Shown here: in pieces, positions 9,379-18,006 of the stretch
Layout: every line of letters begins with the position of its first letter
Position numbering within the stretch: position 1 is the stretch's first letter
From: Halieaceae bacterium
GTDB lineage: Bacteria; Pseudomonadota; Gammaproteobacteria; Pseudomonadales; Halieaceae
Direction: 5' to 3'
NCBI GenBank assembly: GCA_009886815.1
Contig: QXYP01000113.1
Location: 2,314 to 24,905, forward strand
Length of the DNA: 22,592 nucleotides
Notes under the pieces: generated by a model
Seen by the model: the letters and a program-made list of their open reading frames with translations, nothing else
What the model was told of the DNA's origin: nothing
Databases searched by the model: none
Made by a program: the position numbers and the translations under genes

Positions 9379-9459
9379 GGTCGCGCTCCTGATGTTCGTT
9401 AAAGTGGGGCAGTTGAAAAACAATGCCTGAGCTTACCCCTAGATCCTGTGAGATTAAAC

Positions 9460-9480
9460 ATTACATAACTTACATGTAAT
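9460..9480. promoter_or_regulatory. Candidate operator between amidase and paaZ
   Basis: TTACATGTAA (9470-9479) is a perfect 10-base palindrome, and the same block forms a longer inverted repeat ATTACAT-N7-ATGTAAT (9460-9480). It lies in the divergent gap of the amidase and paaZ, overlapping the candidate -35 region of paaZ. On the minus strand it lies downstream of a TTGAAA (complement of 9480-9485) that could serve the amidase. Placement fits a TetR- or GntR-type repressor site controlling both directions. The regulator is not in the window, and I cannot match it to a known PaaX or PaaR consensus. Confidence 0.45.
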
Positions 9481-9498
9481 TTCAATTTTGTGTATCAT
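9470..9498 (+). promoter_or_regulatory. Candidate sigma-70 promoter for the paa operon
   Basis: TATCAT (9493-9498) matches five of six bases of the -10 consensus. A poor -35 (TTACAT, 9470-9475) lies 17 bases upstream inside the palindrome. The predicted transcript would start about 30 bases before the paaZ ATG. A weak -35 would fit an activated or tightly repressed promoter. Confidence 0.35.
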
Positions 9499-9534
9499 AT
9501 TGGCGTTGCTAACGACAAGAGCTGGGTCCGCGTC

Positions 9535-11577
9535 ATGAAGCTAGAGAGTTACGTCTTGGGTGCCTGGGTAAATGGCACGGGTGAAGGTAGGCCTGTCGTC
9601 GACGCCGTCCGGGGCGGGCCCGTATGTACGGTAGATGCCAGCGGCATCGACATGGCAAGCGTGGCCGACTATGGACGCAGGGTAGGTGGCACTGCGCTGC
9701 GTGGGATGACTTTCCATGAACGTGCTGCCGCGCTCAAAGAAACCGCCAAACAGCTCATGGCGATGAAAGAGCAGTTTTATGAGCTCTCCTTTAAAAGTGG
9801 TACCACCCGTGCCGATGCCTGGCCCGATATTGAAGGAGGCTTTGGCACTGCATTAAGTTATGCCAGTTTGGTCACGCGAGAGTTTCCAAACGATTCAGTA
9901 TTCGTCGAAGGGGATATGGAGGCCTTGTCAAAAAATGGCACCTTCGTAGGCCGACATATTTTGACCTCGAAGCCGGGCGTAGCTGTTCATATTAATGCCT
10001 ACAATTTTCCTGTCTGGGGCATGCTGGAAAAAATAGCGCCCAGCTTGCTTGCCGGTATGCCGGTGATTATTAAGCCCGCCACTCCAACAGCGTATTTAAC
10101 GAAGGCAGTTGTTGAGGAGATTATCCGAATAGGACTCATACCTGAAGGTGCCGTTCAGCTAATTTGTGGCAGCGTGGGCGATTTGCTCGACCAGCTGAAT
10201 GAACAGGATGTCGTCACGTTTACAGGTTCTGCAAGCACAGGGCAAACCCTTAAAAATCATCCGAATCTCTTGGCGAACAGCGTGCCATTTACCATGGAGG
10301 CCGATTCTCTAAATTGCGCAATCCTCGGTGAATCCGTTGCAGAAGAAGATCCGGAGTTTCAGCTTTTTGTCAAAGAAGTGGTGCGTGAAATGACGGCAAA
10401 GGCGGGGCAGAAGTGCACCGCGATTCGCCGTGTCATTGTTCCTCACCGGCTAATTGATCCGGTTTCCGAAGCGATCAGGCAACGACTTGCTTCGATAGTT
10501 TCTGGCGACCCGGCACTCGAAGAAGTGCGTTTAGGAGCCCTAGTGAGTGCTGAGCAGGCGAGGGATGTCAGTGCGAAAGTCGCGGCCCTGTGCGAAGAGG
10601 CCACGATTGTTGCCGGGGGCGATCAGGACATGGAATTGGCGGGGCTGACCCACAACCCCGGTGCGTTTTATCCCGCAACCTTGTTGCGCTGCGATAGCCC
10701 CTTGAGTGCTTCGGCGGTACACAATGTGGAAGCTTTTGGTCCTGTCGCCACGATAATGCCTTATCACTCCCTTGATGAGGCTATTGACCTCGCGAGAATG
10801 GGTAAAGGATCGTTGGTTGGTTCGTTATTTACAGCAGACGATTCTGAGGCTCGAACAATGATATTAGGCACTGCGGCTTGGCACGGGCGGATGCTCATCA
10901 TCAACAGCGATTGTGCTGGAGAGTCAACGGGCCATGGCGCACCCCTTGCAAACTTGATTCACGGGGGACCTGGCCGAGCGGGTGGTGGCGAGGAGCTCGG
11001 TGGCAGCAGAGCGATTAAGCACTACATGCAGCGCACGGCTATTCAGGGCTCACCGACGACTTTAATGGCTATCACACGCGAATATCATCGGGGTGCTAAA
11101 GAGGTGCATGACGCCGTGCACCCGTTTAAGAAATATTTCGAAGAGTTGCAAATTGGCGAGACCTTGGTGACGCATCGACGCACTGTGACAGAGGCCGACA
11201 TCGTCAATTTCGGATGCGTCAGTGGTGACCACTTTTATGCGCATTTCGATGAAATCGCGGCGAAAGACTCTTTCTTTGGTCAGCGTGTTGCCCACGGCTA
11301 CTTTGTTATCTCAGCAGCGGCGGGCATGTTTGTACACCCGGCACCGGGGCCCGTTATTGCAAACTATGGTCTTGAGAACCTGCGCTTCGTTGAGCCCGTA
11401 CCCGCCGGCACTACGATTCAGTGCAAGCTGACCGTAAAGCGTAAAATTAAAAAGGCCCAGCGCGGTGACGAAAAGCCCAATGGCGTTGTGGTGTGGGCGG
11501 TCGAAGTGACGAATCAAGACGGAGGCCCCGTTGCTGTCTATGACATTCTGACGCTGGTTGAGCGACAGGAGGCATGA
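9535..11577 (+). CDS. paaZ: Oxepin-CoA hydrolase / 3-oxo-5,6-dehydrosuberyl-CoA semialdehyde dehydrogenase
   Basis: Bifunctional ring-opening enzyme of aerobic phenylacetate degradation: a C-terminal MaoC-like hydratase opens oxepin-CoA and the N-terminal NADP-dependent aldehyde dehydrogenase oxidises the resulting semialdehyde. From the ATG at 9535 ([11 protein letters not shown]) it has 680 residues, against 681 in E. coli. An upstream in-frame start at 9490 would add 15 residues unlike the family. ALDH catalytic residues are Glu255 (FTMEADSLN) and Cys294 ([11 protein letters not shown]). The hydratase residues are Asp565 and His570 ([20 protein letters not shown]). All four fall within five positions of the E. 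coli numbering (E256, C295, D561, H566). It is the first gene of a nine-gene run, with only three bases before paaG. Because both domains are intact, the reactive semialdehyde should not accumulate. Confidence 0.96.
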   Translation: MKLESYVLGAWVNGTGEGRPVVDAVRGGPVCTVDASGIDMASVADYGRRVGGTALRGMTFHERAAALKETAKQLMAMKEQFYELSFKSGTTRADAWPDIEGGFGTALSYASLVTREFPNDSVFVEGDMEALSKNGTFVGRHILTSKPGVAVHINAYNFPVWGMLEKIAPSLLAGMPVIIKPATPTAYLTKAVVEEIIRIGLIPEGAVQLICGSVGDLLDQLNEQDVVTFTGSASTGQTLKNHPNLLANSVPFTMEADSLNCAILGESVAEEDPEFQLFVKEVVREMTAKAGQKCTAIRRVIVPHRLIDPVSEAIRQRLASIVSGDPALEEVRLGALVSAEQARDVSAKVAALCEEATIVAGGDQDMELAGLTHNPGAFYPATLLRCDSPLSASAVHNVEAFGPVATIMPYHSLDEAIDLARMGKGSLVGSLFTADDSEARTMILGTAAWHGRMLIINSDCAGESTGHGAPLANLIHGGPGRAGGGEELGGSRAIKHYMQRTAIQGSPTTLMAITREYHRGAKEVHDAVHPFKKYFEELQIGETLVTHRRTVTEADIVNFGCVSGDHFYAHFDEIAAKDSFFGQRVAHGYFVISAAAGMFVHPAPGPVIANYGLENLRFVEPVPAGTTIQCKLTVKRKIKKAQRGDEKPNGVVVWAVEVTNQDGGPVAVYDILTLVERQEA

Positions 11578-11580
11578 TCA

Positions 11581-12369
11581 ATGCTTTATGAGCATATCGA
11601 GTACACGGTCGCCCGCGGTGTCGCTTGTCTTACTTTAAATAGACCTGACAGCTTGAACAGTTTTACCGCGGCCATGCACGGAGAGGTGGCCGAAGTGTTA
11701 AAAGCTGCCGCTGAGGATCGCGCCATCCGTGCCGTGGTAATCACCGGCGCCGGGCGAGGTTTTTGCGCGGGGCAGGACTTAAACGACCGCAACGTGGCTC
11801 CTGGAGAGCGTGTCGACCTGGGTGAGTCGGTCGATCAATTTTATAATCCCCTTATCCGGCGTATTACCGGTATGGAGAAGCCGGTTATATGCGCTGTGAA
11901 CGGTGTGGCGGCTGGCGCAGGGGCGAATTTAGCCTTGGCGTGTGACTTGGTCTTTGCGGCTGAATCGGCCAAGTTCGTGGAGTCTTTCGCCATGTTGGGG
12001 TTGATACCCGATTCCGGGGGTAGTTGGCACCTGCCAAGAATGATCGGTATGGCCCGCGCCAAGGGAATGGCGATGCTCATGCCCAAAGTTACTGCCCAGC
12101 AGGCCAAGGAATGGGGACTCATCTGGGAGGTGGTAGAAGACGCTAAGCTCATGGATACGGTCATGGCTCTTGCGGAACACCTCGCCACCCAACCCACCCG
12201 AGGTTTTGCCTACACTAAGCAAGCTTTTTCGGCGTCGATGACTAACACCCTTGATGAGCAGCTAGAACTCGAAAAAACCTTGATGAGCACGGCCGGGTTT
12301 ACTGACGACTACGCTGAAGGGGTGAAGGCTTTTCTGGAAAAACGGCAACCGGAGTACAAAGGCCAGTGA
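11581..12369 (+). CDS. paaG: 1,2-epoxyphenylacetyl-CoA isomerase
   Basis: Enoyl-CoA hydratase/isomerase (crotonase) superfamily enzyme of 262 residues, matching PaaG across the whole length. It converts ring-1,2-epoxyphenylacetyl-CoA to oxepin-CoA, and the family also shifts a double bond later in the pathway. Diagnostic blocks are the oxyanion-hole GAGRGFCAGQDLNDRN (about 57-71), AVNGVAAGAGANLALACD (about 105-122), and GLIPDSGGSWHLPR, whose Asp144 corresponds to the catalytic Asp of PaaG. The start is supported by AGGAGG at 11567-11572, eight bases upstream and inside the end of paaZ. Its stop overlaps the GTG of paaI, so the genes are translationally coupled. Generic enoyl-CoA hydratase is unlikely given GQDLNDRN and the neighbours. 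Confidence 0.95.
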   Translation: MLYEHIEYTVARGVACLTLNRPDSLNSFTAAMHGEVAEVLKAAAEDRAIRAVVITGAGRGFCAGQDLNDRNVAPGERVDLGESVDQFYNPLIRRITGMEKPVICAVNGVAAGAGANLALACDLVFAAESAKFVESFAMLGLIPDSGGSWHLPRMIGMARAKGMAMLMPKVTAQQAKEWGLIWEVVEDAKLMDTVMALAEHLATQPTRGFAYTKQAFSASMTNTLDEQLELEKTLMSTAGFTDDYAEGVKAFLEKRQPEYKGQ

Positions 12370-12827
12370 GCAACGACACGAAGGCAGCTACGCCAGTCTC
12401 TGCCGTCGCTGCAGCAATGTGGCAAAGTGATCGAGCCTGTCAGGCGCTGGGTATGGAGCTTGTCAGTGTTGAGGTGGGTAGTGCCCAAATGGCCATGACA
12501 GTCAAAGACCATATGGTTAACGGTCACGGTATATGCCATGGCGGCTTTCTTTTTACACTGGCCGATAGTGCTTTTGCTTACGCCTGTAACAGCCGGAATC
12601 TTGTCACGGTCGCGTCGGGCGCTCGCATTGATTTTTTGAAGCCTGCACACTTGAACGAGCTGTTAATAGCCACGGCATGTGTTGTTCACCAAGGCAAACG
12701 CTCGGGGCTTTATGACGTCACGGTGACTAACAAAGCGGGCGATTGTGTTGCGCAGTTTCGTGGTAATTCGACGACGATTGGTGGTGAAATTGTGCGGCTA
12801 GATTCAGCAGAGGTAGCTAATGACTGA
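12366..12827 (+). CDS. paaI: Hydroxyphenylacetyl-CoA thioesterase
   Basis: Hotdog-fold acyl-CoA thioesterase of 153 residues, slightly longer than E. coli PaaI (140) at the N terminus. PaaI removes CoA from ring-hydroxylated or dead-end phenylacetyl-CoA derivatives, protecting the CoA pool. The signature VNGHGICHGGFLFTLADS AFAYACNS is present, and Asp67 aligns with the catalytic Asp61 of the E. coli enzyme. The alignment through AAAMWQSDRACQALG supports a start near the GTG at 12366, which overlaps the paaG stop by four bases (GTGA). Its end overlaps the start of paaJ by eight bases. Confidence 0.93.
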   Translation: MSNDTKAATPVSAVAAAMWQSDRACQALGMELVSVEVGSAQMAMTVKDHMVNGHGICHGGFLFTLADSAFAYACNSRNLVTVASGARIDFLKPAHLNELLIATACVVHQGKRSGLYDVTVTNKAGDCVAQFRGNSTTIGGEIVRLDSAEVAND

Positions 12828-14025
12828 GGCCTTCATTTGTGATGCCGTCCGTACTCCTATAGGGCGTTATGGCGGTGGTTTATCAGCGGTCCGTACTGAT
12901 GACTTGGGTGCCATACCCATCGCTGCGCTGATGGCACGCAACCCCAATACGGATTGGTTGAGGGTTGACGACATTTGGATGGGTTGCGCTAACCAAGCGG
13001 GGGAAGACAATAGAAATGTGGGGCGCATGAGTGCGCTTTTGGCGGGTATGCCAGCGCAGGTACCTGCCGTTACGTTAAACCGTTTGTGCGGCTCTGGCCT
13101 TGATGCCGTGGGTTCTGCGGCTCGCGCCATCAAAAGCGGTGAAGTCAGTCTGGCGATCGCCGGCGGCGTCGAGTCAATGAGTCGTGCGCCCTACGTGATG
13201 AGTAAAGCGCACTCAGCCTTTGATCGTAACGTACAGACCTACGACACGACTATTGGTTGGCGCTTTGTGAATCCGGTCTTTCAAAAACGTTGGGGTACAG
13301 ACTCAATGCCAGAGACCGCAGAGAACCTCGCCAGCCAATTTGAAATATCGAGGGCGGATCAAGACGCCTTTGCCCTGCGCTCCCAGCAGAAGGCTGTCGC
13401 AGCTCAAGACGAGGGGCGACTGGCACAGGAAATTACAGCAGTGTTGATTCCTCAGCGCAAAGGCGAACCGCTAAGCGTGATCTCGGATGAAGGCCCCAGA
13501 AAGGACACGTCACTAGAGCGTTTAGCCGGCCTGCCAGCCCCTTTTCGAGAGGGCGGCACGGTAACGGCGGGCAATGCCTCCAGCGTCAACGATGGCGCCT
13601 GCGCTCTGCTGCTGGCGTCTGAGGCAGCCGCATCAGCACAGGGCCTGGAGCCATTGGCCCGCGTGGTGGCCATGGCAACTTCGGGTCTTGAACCGCGAAT
13701 TATGGGGCATGGCCCTTACGAGGCGACGTTGAAGGTGCTCGCCCTAGCAGGTTTAAAACTGGCCGACATGGATGTGCTTGAACTTAATGAGGCTTTCGCG
13801 GCTCAGGCCTTGGCAGTAACCCGATCTCTGGGACTTGCCGACGATGCTCAGCTGGTTAATCCCAATGGTGGCGCAATCGCTCTGGGGCATCCACTGGGAA
13901 TGAGTGGTGCGAGGTTGGTCACCACAGCGGCCTATGAGTTACGGCGTAGCAATGGACGTTATGCCTTGTGCACCATGTGTATTGGTGTTGGTCAGGGTAT
14001 AGCCCTAATTATTGAGCGTGTTTAA
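12820..14025 (+). CDS. paaJ: 3-oxoadipyl-CoA / 3-oxo-5,6-dehydrosuberyl-CoA thiolase
   Basis: Degradative thiolase of 401 residues, the length usual for PaaJ/PcaF. In the Paa pathway it acts twice, cleaving 3-oxo-5,6-dehydrosuberyl-CoA and 3-oxoadipyl-CoA, giving acetyl-CoA and finally succinyl-CoA. The acylated nucleophile is Cys90 (LNRLCGSGLDAV), the general base His357 (GGAIALGHPLGMSG), and the second Cys is Cys387 (CTMCIGVGQG). The ATG at 12820 overlaps the end of paaI and has an AGAGGTAG just upstream. PcaF of the protocatechuate pathway has nearly the same sequence, so the name rests on the operon. Only 24 bases separate it from paaA. Confidence 0.93.
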   Translation: MTEAFICDAVRTPIGRYGGGLSAVRTDDLGAIPIAALMARNPNTDWLRVDDIWMGCANQAGEDNRNVGRMSALLAGMPAQVPAVTLNRLCGSGLDAVGSAARAIKSGEVSLAIAGGVESMSRAPYVMSKAHSAFDRNVQTYDTTIGWRFVNPVFQKRWGTDSMPETAENLASQFEISRADQDAFALRSQQKAVAAQDEGRLAQEITAVLIPQRKGEPLSVISDEGPRKDTSLERLAGLPAPFREGGTVTAGNASSVNDGACALLLASEAAASAQGLEPLARVVAMATSGLEPRIMGHGPYEATLKVLALAGLKLADMDVLELNEAFAAQALAVTRSLGLADDAQLVNPNGGAIALGHPLGMSGARLVTTAAYELRRSNGRYALCTMCIGVGQGIALIIERV

Positions 14026-14049
14026 AACAACAGAATGTAGGTGTGTAGC

Positions 14050-15006
14050 ATGAAAGACAATATGTCCTTGGTAGGCAATGAAGAGAAATTTCAATCGAAG
14101 GTCGATGCCGAGGAGAAGGTTGAACCCAAAGACTGGATGCCGGAAAAGTATCGTCAGAATTTGATTCGTCAAATATCCCAGCATGCGCACTCCGAGGTGA
14201 TTGGTGAGCAACCTGAAGGGAATTGGATTTCCCGTGCCCCCACCTTGGAGCGTAAGGCTATTTTGATGGCCAAGGTGCAAGACGAGGCTGGACACGGGTT
14301 GTACTTGTACGCCGCGGCTGAAACCTTGGGCATTACTCGGGATGAGCTTATTGACCGACTGCATACCGGTGCGAGTAAATACGCGTCGATTTTTAATTAT
14401 CCTTCGCTCACCTGGGCTGACATTGGTGCCATCGGTTGGTTGGTTGATAGTGCAGCCATCGTTAATCAGGTTTCCCTGCAAAATACATCCTACGGACCTT
14501 ATGCCCGTGCCATGGTGAAAATCTGTAAGGAAGAGAGCTTTCACCAGCGTCAGGGATACAACATTATGATGACCCTCATGCAGGGTGCTGAGCTCCAACG
14601 TGATATGGCACAGGACGCCTTAAATCGTTGGTGGTGGCCATCGCTCATGATGTTTGGCCCCCATGATGCGGAGTCTGCCCACTCGGCGCAGTCCATGAAA
14701 TGGAAAATCAAACGACGCAGCAACGACGAGCTGCGCCAACAGTTTGTCGATCAGGCGGTGCAACAGGCACAGGCTATTGGGCTTGTAGTCCCAGATCCCG
14801 ATCTTGTTTGGAATGAGCAGCGGGGACATTACGATTTCGGCGCAATCGATTGGGAAGAGTTTCAGCGGGTTGTGTCGGGCAATGGGCCCTGCAATCGCCA
14901 GCGCTTGGCGCATCATGTCAGTGCGCATCAAGAGGGTGCTTGGGTCCGTGAGGCTATGGCTGCCTATGAGGCGAAGCGTCGTGCCGTTCCAGCGGAAGTG
15001 GCGTAA
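14050..15006 (+). CDS. paaA: 1,2-phenylacetyl-CoA epoxidase, catalytic subunit A
   Basis: Catalytic diiron subunit of the multicomponent monooxygenase that epoxidises the ring of phenylacetyl-CoA with O2 and NADPH. From the ATG at 14050 (AGG eight bases upstream) the protein has 318 residues; a GTG at 14041 and an ATG at 14062 are alternatives. All six expected iron ligands are present: Glu49 (QHAHSEV), Glu79 and His82 ([11 protein letters not shown]), Asp133 ([12 protein letters not shown]), and Glu162 and His165 ([11 protein letters not shown]). Further hallmark blocks are [17 protein letters not shown] and [13 protein letters not shown]. It acts in the cytoplasm as a PaaA-PaaC core joined by PaaB and reduced by PaaE. 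It starts the A-B-C-D-E sub-block in the same order as E. coli. Confidence 0.97.
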   Translation: MKDNMSLVGNEEKFQSKVDAEEKVEPKDWMPEKYRQNLIRQISQHAHSEVIGEQPEGNWISRAPTLERKAILMAKVQDEAGHGLYLYAAAETLGITRDELIDRLHTGASKYASIFNYPSLTWADIGAIGWLVDSAAIVNQVSLQNTSYGPYARAMVKICKEESFHQRQGYNIMMTLMQGAELQRDMAQDALNRWWWPSLMMFGPHDAESAHSAQSMKWKIKRRSNDELRQQFVDQAVQQAQAIGLVVPDPDLVWNEQRGHYDFGAIDWEEFQRVVSGNGPCNRQRLAHHVSAHQEGAWVREAMAAYEAKRRAVPAEVA

Positions 15007-15015
15007 GGAGGCTAG

Positions 15016-15300
15016 ATGTCTGACCAACTTCAGCTTTACGAGGTATTCATTCGCTCAAGTCGCGGGTTAGATCACAAGCATGTTGGCAGCCTTCATGCCG
15101 ATGACGCCCACCAAGCCCTGGAGTATGCGCGGGATGTTTACACGCGTCGCGGTGAGGGCATCAGTATTTGGGTGGTCGCGTCACGAGATATTACGGCGTC
15201 CCAAGAGAGCGATTGCGACAGCTTTTATGATCCTTTAGATGATAAGCCGTATCGCCATGCGGCGATGTACGAGCTGCCCGAGGGAATCGACAGTTTATGA
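15016..15300 (+). CDS. paaB: 1,2-phenylacetyl-CoA epoxidase, subunit B
   Basis: Small non-catalytic subunit that bridges PaaAC heterodimers. It has 94 residues (95 in E. coli) and typical sequence: LYEVFIRSSRGLDHKHVGS near the N terminus, HAADA-like helix DDAHQALEYARDVYTRRGEG, then SIWVVASRDI. The ATG at 15016 has GGAGG immediately upstream within the nine-base gap after paaA. Its TGA overlaps the paaC start as ATGA. Identity is secure from sequence and position. Confidence 0.95.
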   Translation: MSDQLQLYEVFIRSSRGLDHKHVGSLHADDAHQALEYARDVYTRRGEGISIWVVASRDITASQESDCDSFYDPLDDKPYRHAAMYELPEGIDSL

Positions 15301-16055
15301 AGCTGCATGATCCGCTGACGCGGTATGTTGTGCGATTAGGCGATGATGCTCTGATCATGGGTCATCGTTTGTCCGAGTGGATGAGCCGAGCCCCCTTTCT
15401 TGAGGAAGATATAGCACTCTCCAATGTCGCGCTTGATTTCGTGGGGAGGGCGCGTTTGTTTTACCAATATGCGGCCGACCTCATGGGTGGCGAGGTGACT
15501 GAGAATACCTTCGCTTATCAACGCGATGTTCGCGATTTCACGAATCTGCTGCTTTGTGAGCTGCCTCGTGGGGACTTTGCTTTCACCTTGTGTCGCCAGT
15601 TTTTATACGATGCCTATTCTTTACCCTTTACGCAGGCGCTGTGTAAAAGCGCTGATAGCCAGTTGGCGGCGATCGCGGCTAAGGCAGAGAAAGAGAGTCG
15701 CTATCACCTGCGTCGCAGTCGGGATTGGATGTTGCGTTTGGGCGATGGCACTGCCGAGAGCCATGAGCGCTGCCAAAATGCCTTGGATCAGCTTTGGATT
15801 TATACCGATGAGATGTTTGAGTGCGATGCACTACTCGATGGCTTGATAGCCACGGGTGTCGCAGTCAATACCGCGAGTTTACGTTCAGAGTGGCTTGATA
15901 CCGTTACCGAAACACTGCATGCGGCGACCCTTGTGATTCCCGAGGCCCAAGGAGGCGTTACCGGGGGGAGAGAGGGTATTCATACTGATGACCTCGGATT
16001 TCTGCTCGCTGAAATGCAATTTATGCAGCGCGCTTATCCGGGACTACAGTGGTGA
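15297..16055 (+). CDS. paaC: 1,2-phenylacetyl-CoA epoxidase, structural subunit C
   Basis: Ferritin-like partner of PaaA, 252 residues (248 in E. coli), with a structural role and generally without a functional diiron site. Recognisable blocks are LGDDALIMGHRLSEWMS near the N terminus, NVALDFVGRARLFYQYAA, FTNLLLCELPRGDFAFT, and IAAKAEKESRYHLRRSRDW in the middle. The C-terminal GREGIHTDDLGFLLAEMQ is also typical. It is translationally coupled to paaB through an ATGA overlap and is followed by paaD after seven bases. Confidence 0.95.
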   Translation: MKLHDPLTRYVVRLGDDALIMGHRLSEWMSRAPFLEEDIALSNVALDFVGRARLFYQYAADLMGGEVTENTFAYQRDVRDFTNLLLCELPRGDFAFTLCRQFLYDAYSLPFTQALCKSADSQLAAIAAKAEKESRYHLRRSRDWMLRLGDGTAESHERCQNALDQLWIYTDEMFECDALLDGLIATGVAVNTASLRSEWLDTVTETLHAATLVIPEAQGGVTGGREGIHTDDLGFLLAEMQFMQRAYPGLQW

Positions 16056-16062
16056 CCCGAAA

Positions 16063-16584
16063 GTGACTAGTGCCACAGCAGACTGCATTCCTCTTTTACC
16101 GATTGAGGAATTAGCGCGCCGCCGGCGTCGCCATGAGTCCTCAGTAGGCGATATTTGGGATTTGCTGGATAACGTCATGGATCCAGAGATCCCCGTGATT
16201 TCGTTGTACGAACTGGGCGTCTTGCAGGACATAAGCCGGGAGGGTAATGCCGTAAAGTTGGTGCTGACGCCTACCTACATTGGTTGCCCAGCCTTAGGGA
16301 TCATGGAGGAAGACGCTCGAGCTGCACTGACCGCGGGTGGGTACCACCAGGTGATAGTAGAGACTCGTTTGGCACCGGCATGGACTACAGCCTGGCTAAC
16401 CCCCGAGGCACGGCGAAAAATGACCGCTTATGGGGTGGCGTCACCAGAGAAGGGCGGTATCGCGTGTCCTCAGTGCGGGAGTGTCAATACCGAAGTCATT
16501 AGTGAGTTTGGATCAACAGCCTGTAAGTCACTTTTTCGATGTGTTGCTTGCCATGAGCCTTTCGACGTATTTAAGGCGATCTGA
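16063..16584 (+). CDS. paaD: Phenylacetate degradation protein PaaD (Fe-S/maturation factor)
   Basis: A protein of 173 residues from the GTG at 16063, with GGTGA seven bases upstream. Longer frames from 15988 would run back through the end of paaC and add sequence not found in the family. It has an N-terminal MIP18/DUF59 domain (DPEIPVISLYELG, PTYIGCPALG with Cys75) and a C-terminal zinc-ribbon-like part with Cys135/Cys138 and Cys160/Cys163 plus Cys154 in SEFGSTACKSLFRCVAC. PaaD is needed for epoxidase activity but is not part of the purified core complex; a role in metal-centre maturation is the usual inference. An RRRRRH run at residues 19-24 before the DUF59 domain is unusual. It ends one base before paaE. 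Confidence 0.93.
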   Translation: MTSATADCIPLLPIEELARRRRRHESSVGDIWDLLDNVMDPEIPVISLYELGVLQDISREGNAVKLVLTPTYIGCPALGIMEEDARAALTAGGYHQVIVETRLAPAWTTAWLTPEARRKMTAYGVASPEKGGIACPQCGSVNTEVISEFGSTACKSLFRCVACHEPFDVFKAI

Positions 16585-16585
16585 T

Positions 16586-17686
16586 ATGTCTAGTTCGATC
16601 TTTCATCCTTTAAAGGTCGCCCGGGTAGTGCCCGAGACTTCCCAAGCGGTGTGTCTGAGTTTTGAAGTGCCTGTGCATTTGCAAGACGTATTCGATTTTA
16701 AACCGGGACAGTACCTGACTCTTAGAGCAACTATCGATGATGTTCCTGTGAGTCGGGCTTACTCAATTTGTGCGCCACCGTCCTCCCAGCAGCTTACAGT
16801 TGCGATTAAGCGCGTTGAGAACGGGGTCTTCAGTAATTTTGCCAATGACCACGTGCAATGCGGCATGACGCTTGAGGTGATGGCCCCCCAAGGAAATTTT
16901 GGGCTGCCGGCGGCGGCCACTGACACCAATTATTTATTTATTGCTGCGGGCTCGGGTATCACCCCGATTATGTCCATGCTGATAGCGGCATTAGAAGCAG
17001 ACCCTAAGGCGACAGCGACTTTGCTTTACGGCAATCAGCGCTCTTCCAGCATTATGTTTCGCCAGCAGTTATCTTTTCTTAAAAATCAGTATCTGGAGCG
17101 TTTTAACTGGATCAATATATTGAGTCGGGAGACCCAAGATGCGCCAGTGCTCAATGGTCGTATTGATAATCAGAAAGGGGCGGAGTTGAGCCGCAAAATA
17201 CTTAATCTAAAGGGTTTTGGTGGGTTTTTCCTGTGTGGTCCCGAATCTATGATTTCTGAGGTATCCAGAGGCCTGCGAGATAGTGGAATCCCTGAAGATA
17301 AAATCAAGTACGAGCTTTTTGGAAGCTCTGCCGCTGATGCAGCAGAGCGGGTTGCTAAGCACCATGCTCGTGCAGAGGCTTTTTCCGGAACAATGTGCGA
17401 CGTCACGCTGGTTAACGATGGGCGCGCTAGCCAAGTTCGCATTGCCGCAGATGGTGAAAATTTATTGGACGCAGGTTTGAATTTAGGACTCGATTTGCCC
17501 TTCGCGTGTAAAGGAGGGGTGTGCTCAACCTGTAAAGCATTGTTGGTTGAAGGCGAAGTTGAAATGGATATTCAGCGAGGCTTAACGGCTGATGAAATCG
17601 CGCGGGGTATGATACTCACCTGTCAGGCTCACCCCATTTCTAAGCGCGTTCATATCGATTTTGATAAGCGCTGGTCTGGAGGCTAA
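16586..17686 (+). CDS. paaE: 1,2-phenylacetyl-CoA epoxidase reductase, subunit E
   Basis: Electron-transfer subunit (NADPH to FAD to 2Fe-2S to PaaA), 366 residues against 356 in E. coli. The ATG at 16586 follows the paaD stop by one base. Upstream in-frame starts within paaD would add up to 52 residues without family match. Domains in order: an FAD domain with RAYS (57-60) and GVFS (80-83), an NAD(P) domain with AAGSGITPIMSM (about 120-131) and FFLCGPESMI, and a C-terminal plant-type ferredoxin domain with Cys308, Cys313, Cys316 and Cys346 (C-x4-C-x2-C-x29-C). It is the last recognisable paa gene; 77 bases with no clear terminator separate it from the transporter pair. Confidence 0.95.
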   Translation: MSSSIFHPLKVARVVPETSQAVCLSFEVPVHLQDVFDFKPGQYLTLRATIDDVPVSRAYSICAPPSSQQLTVAIKRVENGVFSNFANDHVQCGMTLEVMAPQGNFGLPAAATDTNYLFIAAGSGITPIMSMLIAALEADPKATATLLYGNQRSSSIMFRQQLSFLKNQYLERFNWINILSRETQDAPVLNGRIDNQKGAELSRKILNLKGFGGFFLCGPESMISEVSRGLRDSGIPEDKIKYELFGSSAADAAERVAKHHARAEAFSGTMCDVTLVNDGRASQVRIAADGENLLDAGLNLGLDLPFACKGGVCSTCKALLVEGEVEMDIQRGLTADEIARGMILTCQAHPISKRVHIDFDKRWSGG

Positions 17687-17763
17687 AGCGTAGGGTGAGC
17701 ACGAATGGGTAGTAGCAGTGAGTAGTAGCCGTTTTTAGGCGCCATAAAAATAAGAGGTAGAAG

Positions 17764-18006
17764 ATGACAGACGCCAATATTGAAGCGGTGCACCGCAAGA
17801 CCCGACAGCGATTGTTGTTTACCGGGATACACCTGATTCTTTATTTCTCTTTTACCCTCAACTGGACGAGTTGGGGTGAGCGTTTAGGTGGTTATTTGGG
17901 TGAAACTCGATTGACCGGTTCGCTGCTGATGTTTGTTGTTCTCGTTTTAACGTTTATTGTTCTGGAGACCATTTTTCTCCTGCTGTCTCGCCGGGAGGCG
18001 CGATAA
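17764..18006 (+). CDS. Small two-helix membrane partner of a sodium:solute symporter
   Basis: An 80-residue protein with two predicted membrane segments (about residues 16-36 and 46-72), a basic N-terminal stretch (HRKTRQR) and a basic C terminus (SRREAR). The ATG at 17764 has AGAGGTAG just upstream. Its stop overlaps the start of the ActP-like symporter (TAATG). Small two-helix proteins of the DUF485 (YjcH) or DUF4212 type regularly precede such symporters. I favour DUF485-like because the partner resembles ActP, but the sequence is too short to be sure. Its biochemical role in these pairs is not established. Confidence 0.75.
   Translation: MTDANIEAVHRKTRQRLLFTGIHLILYFSFTLNWTSWGERLGGYLGETRLTGSLLMFVVLVLTFIVLETIFLLLSRREAR

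Noticed and set aside
9379..9423. N-terminal extension of the amidase to a TTG
   Set aside because: The GTG at 9378 has AGGAG at ideal spacing, and the extension lengthens the region before the lipobox beyond normal signal peptides.
14005..14598. A long minus-strand open frame opposite paaA
   Set aside because: The plus strand encodes an intact PaaA with all iron ligands; the antisense frame has no family resemblance.
15988..16062. N-terminal extension of paaD over the end of paaC
   Set aside because: The added residues are not found in PaaD proteins, and a GTG at 16063 has a suitable upstream site.
17700..17735. Repeated GTAGTAGC between paaE and the small membrane gene
   Set aside because: Two short copies in a low-complexity stretch with no stem or promoter association.
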